Program-made: the position numbers and the translations under genes
Notes under the pieces: generated by a model
The model's input: only the letters and a program-made list of their open reading frames with translations
The model's database searches: none
What the model was told of the DNA's origin: nothing
Origin: Linnemannia hyalina
Taxonomy: Eukaryota; Mortierellomycota; Mortierellomycetes; Mortierellales; Mortierellaceae
Assembly: GCA_019671135.1 (NCBI GenBank)
Contig: JAHRHY010000009.1
Coordinates: 310,001 to 374,000, forward strand
Length of the DNA stretch: 64,000 bases
Direction: 5' to 3'
Shown here: one piece after another, positions 1 to 11,644 of the stretch
How the letters are laid out: each line of letters starts with the position of its first letter
Numbering within the stretch: the stretch's first letter is position 1

Positions 1-97
1 TAGTATGGAAATGAGAGTTAGTTCACTGTCCTTCTTTTACTGACCTCTAGAGAAAGTGATAATGAAACGACAAGGTGAACCAAAGAGGAACACGTAC

Positions 98-1351
98 CAG
101 TATCCCAAATCTGGGCCTATCGGAGGTCAGGTAAGAATAGTTCATTGACAGATGATCAACCGCGAGGAAGAATTGAAGGTCGACAGAAAAACATAGAGGT
201 GAAAGAAAGAATAAAACAAAGAAAAATGGCGATGTTAGTTTCAAGTTGGATCACTTTTGTCGCTATCTCGCTCTGAATGCAAGGCGGTGCTGGTGGAGAA
301 GAGTCGAGGGCCGTGGTATTTTTATACTGCAGACAGTCAGCCGAAGACATAAAAATAAAAATAAAAAAGCACAACAGCAGACTGAACATTCCCGCCTTTT
401 GATGTGATGTCCTCTCCCCTTGCAGACTCCTCCTGTCGAGTGAGGTCGAGGACGAAAAAGAAAGAGATAGGTGATGGTAATGGGCTGTAATATGTTGCGC
501 GTGAGAGAACAGAAAGAAGGGGAGAAGAGAGCCAAAAATAAAGGACAGGGATGGGATAACCTCCTGGCCTATTTTTGCCATGAATGTCCCTATCATCTCT
601 CTCTCACTCTCTTTCTTTCTTTCCTGGAGTGCTGGGCGAATGCTTAGCCTGGACACACCCCACTTGGAGCCTTTTCCCCACTGCTGTATGGCGTGTTTAG
701 TTGATGCGAAGGATGGTTGCCGAAGAAACCTGGCCTGCTTTTTTGTCCTTGCGGCCGTATCCCGTGGGTCCGCTTGGCAGCGAGAGCGTTGTTTTCCACC
801 GAAGAACAATATCCTGAGGTGCGCGTTATTGTCTGTCTTTCCATCATCTCTTCATCTCGTTCATCTAGCTATGTTGCCATTGTCGCCGTTGTCATTGATG
901 CAAGTGTCGACACACGTCCTGTTCATCCCAAGGAGAAAAAAAAAGAAAAAAGTGAACTCCATCGACGATGAGCCCAGGGGAAGGCAGGTTGAGCACGCAC
1001 ACTCTCCTTCCCCTTTCTCACACATACAAACACTCTTGGCTCTCAGCTTGCGCGTTGTTGGAGTGTACATAAAAGAGCGTGGTGGATGATGACAAAGACC
1101 AACGAGCAACAAGAAAGTCGATGAGGAGCACCTGCTATCGCTTTCGTTGTAACAAGATGGATGATTACCTTGATCATCTTGCCGTCCTCGACCTGGACAG
1201 TTCTTGCACCGAAGTCGACGCCGATGGTGGACTTTGACTCAAGGTTGAAGTCGCCGCGAGTGAAACGGCTGAGCAAGTTGGACTTTCCGACACCAGAGTC
1301 ACCGATGAGGACGATCTTGAAGAGGAAGTCGTATGCGTCGTTCTGGGCCAT
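98..1351 (-). CDS. YPT31: Rab11/Ypt31-type small GTPase, 5' part only (exons 1-2)
   Basis: Rab-family GTPase of the Rab11/Ypt31 branch, which acts in trans-Golgi and recycling-endosome traffic. Exon 1 (1351 down to 1169) encodes 61 residues beginning [17 protein letters not shown]; it carries the P-loop GDSGVGKSN (residues 18-26), the effector-region phrase [16 protein letters not shown] (residues 36-50) and ends GKMIK at a GTAATC donor. Exon 2 is a 19-nt microexon (116-98) encoding AQIWDT plus the first base of Ala, which is the start of the Walker-B-like WDTAGQE motif; it is bounded by ATAG and a GTACGT donor. The two exons join in frame and match the contiguous Rab11 order. Intron 1 is 1052 nt. 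The rest of the gene (QERYRAIT onward and the prenylated C-terminus) lies beyond the left edge. The start is the only ATG in frame before the conserved YDFLFK. Confidence 0.93.
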
Positions 1352-3505
1352 GGCTTGTATGTATGTGTTGTTGTTGGTTGGTTGGTGATGGTGGAGAGGG
1401 AGGGTTGGAAGAAAGAGAAGAAGTAAAACAGGGACGGTAAGAAAAAGAAAAAAGATAAAAAAAGGGTTGAGTTGGAAAAAGAAGGGAAACAGAACAGGTG
1501 CACGGGAAAGAAAAAATAAATAAAAAAGGGTAGGAAGATGACCGGGACACGAGGGAAAACGAACAAAGGGCAAGGAAGAAAGGGTAGGAAGAAAAGGAAA
1601 TCTCTTGTTGAGAGCAACTCCTCGATGGGTGGTGGTGGAGAAGAGAAAAGAACGCTAAAACAGCACAACAAACATGCACCATTTAGATGGAGAGTAGGGT
1701 TGGTTTGTTTGTTTTCTAGTTGTGTTCTCTGCAATCCTGTAATGTAGAGTAGATGAGTGCGAGAGACCAGGAGAATCGCCGTTCGTCATGTCACCCGTGG
1801 TACGATGTCTGAGTGGAGATAAAAAAACCAACAACGTGTCATCGTGTCATGCCTTGCTGTCGGTTCCACGTCTTCCTCTCCAATCGCATGGCCTTCTCTT
1901 CTTTTCACCACCATGGCTAATGCTGATGATGTTCAACAAACAAAAACGAACTTCGCCCTCGCACGCGCGCGTCTTAACTGATCAATTCATAAAAGATATT
2001 ATTCCGCATACAAGTGCCTCATTGTCTCGATCGCTGATCTCTTATCAATATTCCTCAAGATTAGTAAAGATCGTCGCCATTGTTTTATTTTTCGCGGCGT
2101 CTCTTTCCAAGCGATCCTCGCTCCTCCTTGCAAGTGCTCTCTTGTTTCCGTATTATCCTATCCCTCTCTTCCCCTTCTTTCTTTCTTTTCCTTTGTTTCT
2201 TTTCCTTTCTTTCCTTGCTTTGCTTGCCTGCTTGTTACTCCACATATCTCATCCATCCCTATTGAGCCTCCATCCGTTTTTTGCTCTTTTTTTTTCTCGC
2301 GCCTGAATGGAGAAGACTACATGTGGAAAAGCAACTCAAAGCGGGGGCACAAAATTGACACGGGTGTGCTGTACCTCGAACGAATGTACCTGCTAACTGA
2401 CACGCGTCCAGGAACAGTCACCTCGCTCTCCCTCATTCTTTCTTTCACCCATACACTTCCACTCAATCCTGGGTAAACTCAAGGTGAAAAAACAAGGGTA
2501 AGTAAGGTTCTCATGTGTGCGTTTGGAATGTGCGGTGGCTGGTTCATTGTCTCCATCGAAAAGCAACAAAAGAGATTTTCTGAGTAGAAAACAGACAAAG
2601 ACAAGGACGATGGTCACGGATGACCCGTTGTGTTCATCTGCTTTTCTTAGTTGCATGATTAACCAGTTTTTATGATTGCGGGTTCTCGTTGCCGTGTTTA
2701 CTGCCAATTGTTACTAGTGCAACGTGTGGATAACCATTACCAATACGGACGAAGCGAGAGATTCCCCGTTATGATCCTCCGACTCGGACATGTAGGACAG
2801 AAAAGTAGAAACGCAAAGTGAACAGGAAAAAGAAGACGAAGAAGAGAAGATGTATTTTTATCCATTCGTGCTCTTTTTAGTTGTTGGCGTTTGTGTGTTT
2901 CTTCTTTCAAATGCTGAGTGACAAGAAGTTGACGAACAAGCAAAGCCAAGCATCCGTGTTGTCTTGTCTTCCCTTCCTGATGTTCCTTTTTTCATTATTT
3001 ATTAGCGCACATGTGTGTGCAGGTATGCATGCCATTTGAAGAAGATTTTCACAAGAATCACAAATACGTCTCACACACTCACACTGCCCCTTCTGATTTC
3101 TTTGCTCGCTTCTCTTTTTCCTGCATGGCATTTGTGCGTCCTTTTCCCCACCAACACAGTCAGTCATAAAAAGAAGAAAAGAAAGAAGAGTCAGCATGTT
3201 CTCACCCACTCACTAATTGCCTTCCTTCCCTTGCCCCGCTCTTTTCTTCTATTTTATTTCTTTTCATTCCTTCTTCACACCTCTCTTCTTTTGTTCATTC
3301 GTCTCCACCTTCTCCTCTGATCCTTCCCTCTGTCATTCATTCATTCACTCCCCCTTCCGACCCACACAATCGACCTCGATTCAACACACCTTCCTTTGCT
3401 TCTTTACCCGTTCATTCTTTCTCACCCCCAGCAACCTTCCGAATCAACTTTCCCCTCTTCACAATAACAAAACGAACAACCAAAAAAAACTCTCACAAGC
3501 AGCGA
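1352..3505. other. divergent intergenic region between Rab11 and kinase genes
   Basis: About 2.15 kb separates the two divergent starts, so both promoters lie here. On the minus strand the first 250 bases next to the Rab start are pyrimidine-rich (seen as an A/G-rich tract at 1385-1620). On the plus strand a C/T-rich leader runs from about 3200 to 3445 just before the kinase ATG, with another C/T block at about 2150-2300. Open frames here are low-complexity and show no recognisable protein family. Confidence 0.6.
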
Positions 3506-6500
3506 ATGGCCTCGTTTCAAAGCTCTTCTGCTGAATTGGAGGCCAAGGCTATGGCCGATATCAAGACGGGAGGGATGCATCATGACCACCACGAAGACAA
3601 CTTCCACGACCAGGCTGCGTCCAGTCCCCCCAGCCTGTCGCAGCTGCTTCCGGCGACCGAGGGCGGCCACAGTCGAGACGGCGATGCCCTCGTCCCGTCC
3701 TTCTTCCCCACAACCTCCCCTGCAACCATAGCAGCCACGAGTCCCTCAACTCCGACAGCAACAACAGCTCCACCCGCATCAACAAAACCAATCGACCACG
3801 AACTGCCAAAATCATACTGGGACGAAGCCTTTTACAGCAGCACACCCACCCCAAAACCCCCGCCACGCCTGGCTCCCATGCCCAGATCCCCGCCGCCACC
3901 CCCCTTGGCCATCCGCACCCACCAGGAGAAGCAACAGTCCACGCTTTCTGCTGGTGGCGCGATACCTGAGGGCGACCAAGTCGAGATGTTGGCCCCGAAA
4001 TCCAAATCCAGATATGCTTCTGCTTACCACGCGCACAATCGATCGCTCTCTCACAGTCAAGCCCATTCCCACCATGGCAACAACATCTTCACCCACTCTT
4101 CGTCCGATCTTATCTCTGGCAACAGCAATGGCAGCAATAACACCGGTGGAGTCATTGCAGCTAGTGGGTCGCCCAGTCTGGGCTCGTTCTCGACCATGGC
4201 CTCGACTAAACATCACCATCACAATCACTCTGTCTCCGGCGGAGGAGCGTTCAATCCAGACCATCTCATGGATGGAACTTCCAAGAGCTTTTCGCACTCC
4301 TCAACCTCGATCCTTTCCCATGCATCCTCAGCTGCAGCACGGTCACCCTTCCGTCTCGATAGCCCGCATCTTCGCCATCCTCAAGGACACGCTTCATTGT
4401 ACCATCTTCCATCTTCACAGCAGAGCAATCCCTTGTTGACCCCTTCGAGTTCTCAATCGAACCTCTTCTCCAACCTGCCTTCGCCCATGACAAGGACAAG
4501 CCACTCCTCAAACGCCAACATCTTTAAAGATCTTCCTGCTTCTTCTGGTTCATACCAGCAACAGCCGTCGTTCTCCTCAAGTTGGGTGTCGACGCAAACG
4601 GCACATGCGTCCGCTGGTGACGACATCTCAGAGATGAGTGTTCTCCTTTCCCAGGACCAACCACAACACCATCAACAGGAGATGGCCGGCACTGCAGCTG
4701 CGCCCATATCCAGCTTAAATACAAACTCCTCTTCGGTACCGCCTACAAGCAGTAGTGGCCAGCAACGCAAGATCTACCCCGGTCTCAAGAACACAGTGGG
4801 ACCCTACCGATTGCTTCACAACATTGGCCGGGGCAGTTTCTCCGAGGTCAAGCTGGCAGTCGACACCAGGACAGGCGACCACGTTGCGATTAAGGTCATG
4901 AGCCGTGCTATGGTTCAGTCGAGCGATCGTCTGGGTATCAGTGTCAGGAGAGAATCCGATCTACTCAAGGTAATACGATGCACAATACACCACAAGACAG
5001 ACAGACAAAGTTAACAAAAAAGCAAGGGTGACAACACAGAAGGGAGAAAGATGGAACACAGTTTTTGATTCCAAGAGTCCCTTCTTCTGTGATTATGTGT
5101 GGGGAAAGAAGAAGAAAGAGAAGGGGGTGGAGAGTTGGTGTTTGGGGTGACGACAAAAGGAGAAGGAGGGTCCACACCTTCATCTCACTTTCCCACTCGT
5201 CCGAACAACACAACTCCTGATGTCTCCTTTTGCTGCCTTTTGTCTTTTTGTTTGCTTTGTTCGTCTCCTGGATTCTTTTGTCATCCAGTTACTTAACATT
5301 CACATCACGTTGTGCTCCTTTTTTTTCCTTTTCACTTTAGTCCATTCAACACCCCAATATCGTGGGCTTCCGTGAAGTTGTCGAGACCTCACTGCAGTTG
5401 TGCATTGTTCTGGACTATGCGGCAGGAGGAGAGCTTTTTGAGTATGTCGCAGACAAGAGAGCCATTGCCTCTGAACAGGACATCCAATGCATCTTCGCCC
5501 AGATTGTCGATGGTACGCAGCGGCTCCCCACTCTTTTTTTTTTTTTTTTTTTTCTCGCTCACATACTCCTCGTGTTTGAGTCATCAACACATCCATTGCA
5601 TAAGAGAACTGGATTTTCTGATTGGTACCGTCCTTTTTCTTTTTCCCCATCTCACCTTTTTCTCGTCCTTTCTTTTCTCTAGCGGTTGATTACCTGCACC
5701 AACTTAATATCGTTCACAGAGACCTCAAACTGGAGAGTAAGTTTGCCTTGACCTTCCGTCGTCCACCTGCTTTTCGCTCCACACTCATTGGAACAAGGAC
5801 TGGAACAACGGACCAACATTACATTTCAGGGGTAAACAAACCGGAGAGGGCGTTGCCAAACGTCAACGTGGAGCATACCTGATGAACGTTCATTACCAAT
5901 GGACCAACAATCAAACGCCACACTACAAAAGCTATTGATATTCTTAGCTTACATGAGACAAACAGCCACGGAGACAGGAACAGAAACCGAGATTCCTGAT
6001 ATTCAGGGTATCAAGAATAGACATTCGTTCACCAGGATTGATGGAGAGAAGAGTACCATTGCTGGAGTACTTTCATCGACACCACCAGAACTCAAAAAGT
6101 GAGCGAAAACAAAATAACCACCCGACATACACCCAGCACTTTTTTTGTTTAAGGACAAAAACCCATCCCAAAAAGGTTTTTGGTCAGGCAGTATTTCTTT
6201 TTCGGTGAACACTGACGGACACATAAGGACTTGCAAACATCAGGAGGACCAACAGAGGCTGGAAGAAAGCAGGGCGAATTAAGAACGCATTGCATGATGT
6301 GAGAGAGTTGACGTGGCCTGACTCGACTGAACAAAAATGTCCACGGAGCAGTCTGGGCAAGGAAAACGAAAAAGTTATTTCTGGAAAAGACCCTTGTGTG
6401 ACCAAAGGGGAAAAAAATAATAGTATCATGAGGTACGGCGACAATTAACCTTACTCTCTTCAACTATTTTTTTCCCACACCACCACCCTCTTTAGATGTG

Positions 6501-7328
6501 CTCTTGGAACCTCAGACAGGAGCGCCCTTACGCCCAAAAGTGAAGCTGACGGATTTTGGGTTGGCCAAGGTCATCGACATGGACTCGCCTTTACTCACGA
6601 CGCGCTGTGGATCAGAGGACTATGCGGCGCCAGAGATCATTCTGGGCCAACCCTATGACGGACGGGAGGCCGATATCTGGTCGTTGGGCGTTGTCCTGTA
6701 CGCGTTGTTAGTTGGATTCTTGCCGTTCAATATGAGACCCGGGATGAGTCGCAAGAGTTTCCTGAGTATGATTGCTCGTGCAGAGTTTGGGTTCCCAGGA
6801 GAGAAGGTCTTGATGACCAAGGCGAATTTGTTGAATCTCCACCACTATCATAAGCGGTCGTCGTCGACCGCTAGTAATACCAGCACGACATCTGCGCATC
6901 CTCCTTCTCAACCACCTGTCAGTACTGGAACGGGATCTGCTGCTGGAGCCGGAGCTGGATCGACGAGTGCGGCAGTGGTCGCGACACCTGATACCCCCTC
7001 GACCTCGGATTCAACTTTGGCAGCCTCGGCCGCAACCGCTGCAGCAAAGGCGGCGGCGGCGGCCGCCGCTGCTGCTGCTGCTGCGGCAACGGAAACAACG
7101 TCGATGATTGTTCCTAAGATGCGCGGAGTGAGTGCCGTTTCGGAAGAATCCAAGGATCTGGCGCGGTGGCTCTTGCAAGCCCTGGGGTCTGATCGTCCTA
7201 CTGCTCGTCAGCTTCGGGACCACCCTTGGGTCGCTGCCGGTCGTGCTCTTCTCGGAGCTAGCGGTACCGTTACTGTTGTTAGTGACGGTGGTGATGTTTC
7301 TGCTCCCCCTGCCTCTTCGGATTCCTAA
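3506..7328 (+). CDS. CAMK-like Ser/Thr protein kinase with long low-complexity N-terminus
   Basis: Predicted 840-residue kinase in four exons: 3506-4969, 5341-5512, 5683-5736 and 6496-7328. Introns are 371, 170 and 759 nt, all GT-AG. Residues 1-430 are Ser/His/Pro/Gln-rich and probably disordered. The kinase domain starts near residue 433: glycine loop IGRGSFSEV (about 438), VAIK lysine (about 461), catalytic HRDLKLEN with Asp559, DFG at 583-585, and the activation segment CGSEDYAAPE followed by DIWSLGVVLYALL. Splicing is well supported because AVDYLHQ and LENVLLEP form only across the junctions. A roughly 120-residue Ser/Thr/Ala-rich insert, with a run of about 17 Ala, lies between the C-lobe helix ending FGFPGEK and the last subdomain RQLRDHPW. 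The APE and WSLG phrases suggest the CAMK group; the exact subfamily is not resolved. All catalytic residues are present. Confidence 0.92.
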
Positions 7329-7520
7329 GCGGAGCAGCTCAAGGTGTTCATTTGTTAATACCTTCAATTGATAGGATATTGCCCACTATTCCCCTTGTTT
7401 TTGCTTTTTTTTCGCGTGTACTTTCTACCCTTTCTTTTCTGTATTATTACCAATCAGCAGCTCCATCTTCAAACCTCACTCATACGTTTTTTTCTTTTTG
7501 CAAATAATTGGCGCATGGCA

Positions 7521-7526
7521 AATAAA
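7521..7526 (+). terminator. likely polyadenylation signal of kinase gene
   Basis: An AATAAA hexamer lies 193 nt after the kinase stop codon, in an A/T-rich stretch. The position is suitable for a 3' end signal; it is assigned by motif and position only. Confidence 0.45.
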
Positions 7527-8710
7527 ACCCGCACCTCGCTTGACAGCTCCTCTTACTTCGTATCCTCACATCTCTAACATCTTTAGCACATGGCCTACTT
7601 TCTGCCTGCCCTTCCATTAGCACGCTTTCCCCGCTGTTCCAATTGTTTTAGTTTGCACACTGGGCGCGCTATGCCACGTCATTCGACTGCTTTGCAAAGG
7701 GCTAAAAACCCCTTCTTTTTTTGCTAGTTTCAGTATTAGCGAGAAGAAAGGTGGGGGGGGGGGGGGTGTTCTTGAGAGGAGTAAACAGAGCGGCGCGTGG
7801 TTGGGATACAATTGAATTGTCGCTGGGAAAGGAAGTTGACACGTCATTTTTTTTTTGGGGGGGGGAGGAGGGAGCTTCGGTATCATGCTCTGAAAGTTCT
7901 TCGGAACGCCCATGCGAAGTTTTGAAAGAGCAGGGAAAAGCAGAGTGACAGGATTTTATTAACTATGCGGAAAAAAGGTCTTAAGAAGGGACTGAGGAGG
8001 AGGGGGAAGGGGGGGGGATCCTCTTGTCTAGAAAACGTGAAGGTGGAACAGACTGCATAAAACTGGGTAAAAGTATATACAGCCCTACTAGACAACTTTA
8101 CTCTATCGAGACATCACATTCCTTCCCTCCTCCTTTGTTTTTGTGGAGGCAGGCGGCTGAGAGGCGAAAAAGGAGACGAAGAGTTTTTAGGGTTAATTCT
8201 GGAGGTTTGGGAACCATTTTAGGAGACCTTTTTTGTTTTTTCTTTTGTTCCTTTGATCGCTCTATTACGCCCAACGCCGATGTTCACATCCGGCTATCGA
8301 GAGGAGGGGGGTTGTCTCTGAACGATCGAAGGGAAGGGAGGAAGGAAGGAAGGAAGGCTTGGATATGTACATTTAGTATGATTTGACTTGGTGGGAATAT
8401 TCTACTCTTTCTCGTGGACTTTGGTACACCCTCCAGGTGGTACATGAAGAGAAAAAAATAATCTAAAGGTGTTGTGTGGCACGAAGGATTTGCCATTGAT
8501 GAGCGGCTATTCTTGATCGCTTGTCTTCTTTTGTGTTTTTGAGATCGGATTGAGATACCGAACGCTCGCCTCTATTTATTTTTTGTTATCCTTGGAGCAT
8601 CAAAGTTTACAAAACTTTGAGAAAACTCTTTTTGAAAAAGTATTAAGGACATAAGACGCGGAATACAATTCCGTTCCTTAGGAAGCGAGATGAACAAAAA
8701 TAACCCACCC

Positions 8711-8730
8711 AGAAAGAGAGAGAGAGAGAG
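8711..8730. repeat. (GA)n/(CG)n dinucleotide tract
   Basis: A short run of alternating GA followed by alternating CG ending in GTG, in non-coding DNA. A simple-sequence repeat with no gene association visible. Confidence 0.7.
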
Positions 8731-11603
8731 CGCGCGCGTGAAGGAGGTGCTGGACGTGATGGACCTAGATGGCATTGAGAAAAAGAGTTTATGAACCTTT
8801 CACTATCCTTTGGCACAATCATACATTCAACCGATACACACACGGCAGTCGAGCAGCAAGGAAAAACATAAACAAACAAATGCCCATAACCTAACTCTCT
8901 TTAATTGCTTTCTCGTCCGTTTGTGTATGTCATTCCTATCTATGTTCTCTACTTCTGTATCCTTGTCCTCCTATAGAGGAAAATGTATGATTGTACTTTG
9001 TACATTATGTTTAGTAAGTAAGTAAACACAGAGCGGCGCGTGCTATCCATCAATAAATCTCATTCCTTTTCTCCAACAATCAATTGTTTTCTTACGACAC
9101 AGAAAGTATACCGGTCTAAAGAAGAAGTACAGTACATACATTGGAGAAAAGAGAAGGGGGTGAAGGGGAAAGAAATGATATGTTGTAGCGTCATATGTCG
9201 GTGCTGGAATGCATCTCTCTCTCACTCCCCATTCCATGGAAAGAGTCGATGAGAATTTCCCGCAGGGTAGATGTGGGATACGCAAGGTCCATCGATTGGC
9301 TGACATGCTCCCAATTACATTATTATCGCCCTTTTGGTTCCCGATCACTTTTTCCATTTTTTTTTTCCCCCCCTTCCTGCCTACAATGTGAGCTGAGACG
9401 AAAAATTGGATTTTGGGCCAACAGAACAAGACTTGAACTCTCACGAATCGTTACGCCGTTTTTTTTTCTTTATTTTTTTCTCCGCTTCTTTGTGAGAATT
9501 TGTTTTGCCAAGACAGCTGGGTCTATGCCCAGTTGGGTAATGAAAATAACGTTGCATGTGTTGTTTGTGTACCCTTGTGGGTTGGGAAGCGAGGAAAAGG
9601 GCCAGTGGGCCGAACTGTATGCTATATATTGGATGGGATGGTTTGTGTGTAAGAAGGAGTGTCAAACCTGCGAGGATATGAGACTGGCCACAACATACAA
9701 ACGGACGGGATAGACGGGTGGTATGGTATTTGAAAAGAGAAACAGAAAGAATGAAAAAAAAGACAATATACTTTTGATCGCGATGTGGGTTTGATGCTCA
9801 TGAACTTGAACTATACAGAGTTTACCCATGATCCTGTTCATAACAAATCTTACATCCTTCTGCTGTTCTGCTGACCTATTCTTTGTTGTCTGTTAAAAAA
9901 ACATTGATGGAGGTTTCTAGAACACGCGCATATTTTCTCGATCGTGATGGTCTGAAACAAAAACGCCACCATCTTTTCCATGTCAAAATAAATGGAGGTT
10001 GTACCTGAAAAAAATGGGTGACAAATGATAGAAAACGAGCCTAGGTCATTACTGTTGTTGCTTTGATTGTCTATTCCTTTGTCCTCCTTTGAACATTGAA
10101 AAAGTAGAACGCTCAACTCAGATGACGTTTGAATGGCATCAAAGGAGAATTAATGCTAAATGGGTCGAGCAAGGCGCTTGTTGTGTGAATGTGGTCTAAT
10201 TTAATTGCAAGTGCCACAATGATTGCCTTACGAGAAGACTAGAATAGTAAAATCGATAGAGTCGGCGTCCATGTTTGAGAACGGAACGAGGAATTAAGAT
10301 GGCGCACAACAACATTACAACAGACGGCATGCGCCATGCGTCTGTCTTTTCTAATCATGATCCGACCCAGAGATCCCACCTCAATACCTTTCGCTAAATT
10401 GCGTGGTTTATGATTGGTTGTTTTATTTTCCTTTTCCTCTGGGCGCGCTCTCTCTCTCTTTCTCTCTCCCCCATCTACTTTTTATTAGTGCGATGCGCAC
10501 CATTTTCCCAAAGCCCAGAACTATTCCCCGATTGGTCCAGACTGCATTGGTGTTTTTTGAATGTCTCTGTGTGTTTGTGTATGTCTCTGTGTGAGTGTGT
10601 GTGTGGCAATCGAGAAGAACAAGGTGCAACGGATGAACCACGTTTGCATCTGTTCCTTCCTCCTCATCCCACTATTTTCATCTCCTCTGGTTGGTATTCT
10701 ATCGAGATGGGAAAAGGTGCTCACCTTTACTCCATTCACTCCATTCATTTCTCTTGTTGATGTTTTGTTGTTGTTCGTCGCTGCTCAATTATTTTTTTTT
10801 GAGTCGAGAGGAGAGCGAAACCAAGAGGGACTGAGAAAAAAAATGAAGGCTCTTGTTTTGTTCACGCCTCACAGTCCAATCGATGGATGAATGCATTTTT
10901 TTTTTGCTAATGTCCCGGCCTGACCACTTGTCGAAGCCAGCTCGTCATTTCTGAATTGATGAGTAACCTCTCCTTAAACTTGTTCCCGAAAAACATGATA
11001 TTAAAAAAAAAAAAAAAAAGTTGGGATTGACCATCCAAGCCAACCAAGCCAGCATGAAGTGAGTGTACACAAACAAACGACAAACAATGAGACCTCATGA
11101 CACAGTACAAACCAAGAAAGAATACAGCAAAAACTGTTCAACAAGTAAAAGAAAAACAAATTGAGAGCTCTCCTTGAGAGGACAGAGAGGGGTGAAGGAG
11201 ACAAAAAAGGGTACCATTTTGAAAGACCTTCTTCAGCCTCCGGAAGAGATGCCGAAGATGGTCCAGGCTTTTTCTTGTCATGGGAAATATCACCTCTTCC
11301 ACTCATCTTTGCCCCTTCTTGCTTTGTACTTTTGGGATACTTTACTCATTCGTCTGTTGTGTTCAATTGAATAGCAAAAGCATAGTTTTTTCTACCCTCA
11401 TCGATCGAGTTACTTCTATTGTTCATTGATGGGGATAACTACTGGTACAGAGATACTGTAAGCCGTTTTTAACCAACTTGGCTACTTGCTCATCCTTTGT
11501 TGTGTTTGTATGTGTGCACAAAAACAGAAAAGAGAAGAAGAAAGAACAAAATCACGCCGGACGGAAGGGACATCCGAAGTTTTTGCAATTATTAATCATC
11601 GAA

Positions 11604-11644
11604 ACACACACACACATACACACACATCAATATACACACATACA
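11604..11644. repeat. (AC)n microsatellite, imperfect
   Basis: Imperfect ACAC repeat interrupted by AT and TCAAT steps, in the gene-poor region. Confidence 0.8.

Noticed and set aside
580..1089. 169-codon plus-strand open frame inside the Rab11 intron
   Set aside because: Composition is that of translated non-coding DNA, with a poly-Lys run and no recognisable domain.
7781..7800. Repeated word CAGAGCGGCGCGTG, also at 9027-9041, each preceded by GTAAACA
   Set aside because: A repeat of 14 bases is expected by chance several times in 64 kb, and no extended homology surrounds the two copies.
9420..9545. tRNA-like pieces (a T-arm-like GAGAGTTCAAGTC on the minus strand and a GGTCTATGCCCAGTTGG stretch on the plus strand)
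   Set aside because: The T-stem has a mismatch, there is no matching acceptor stem, and no cloverleaf can be closed around either piece.
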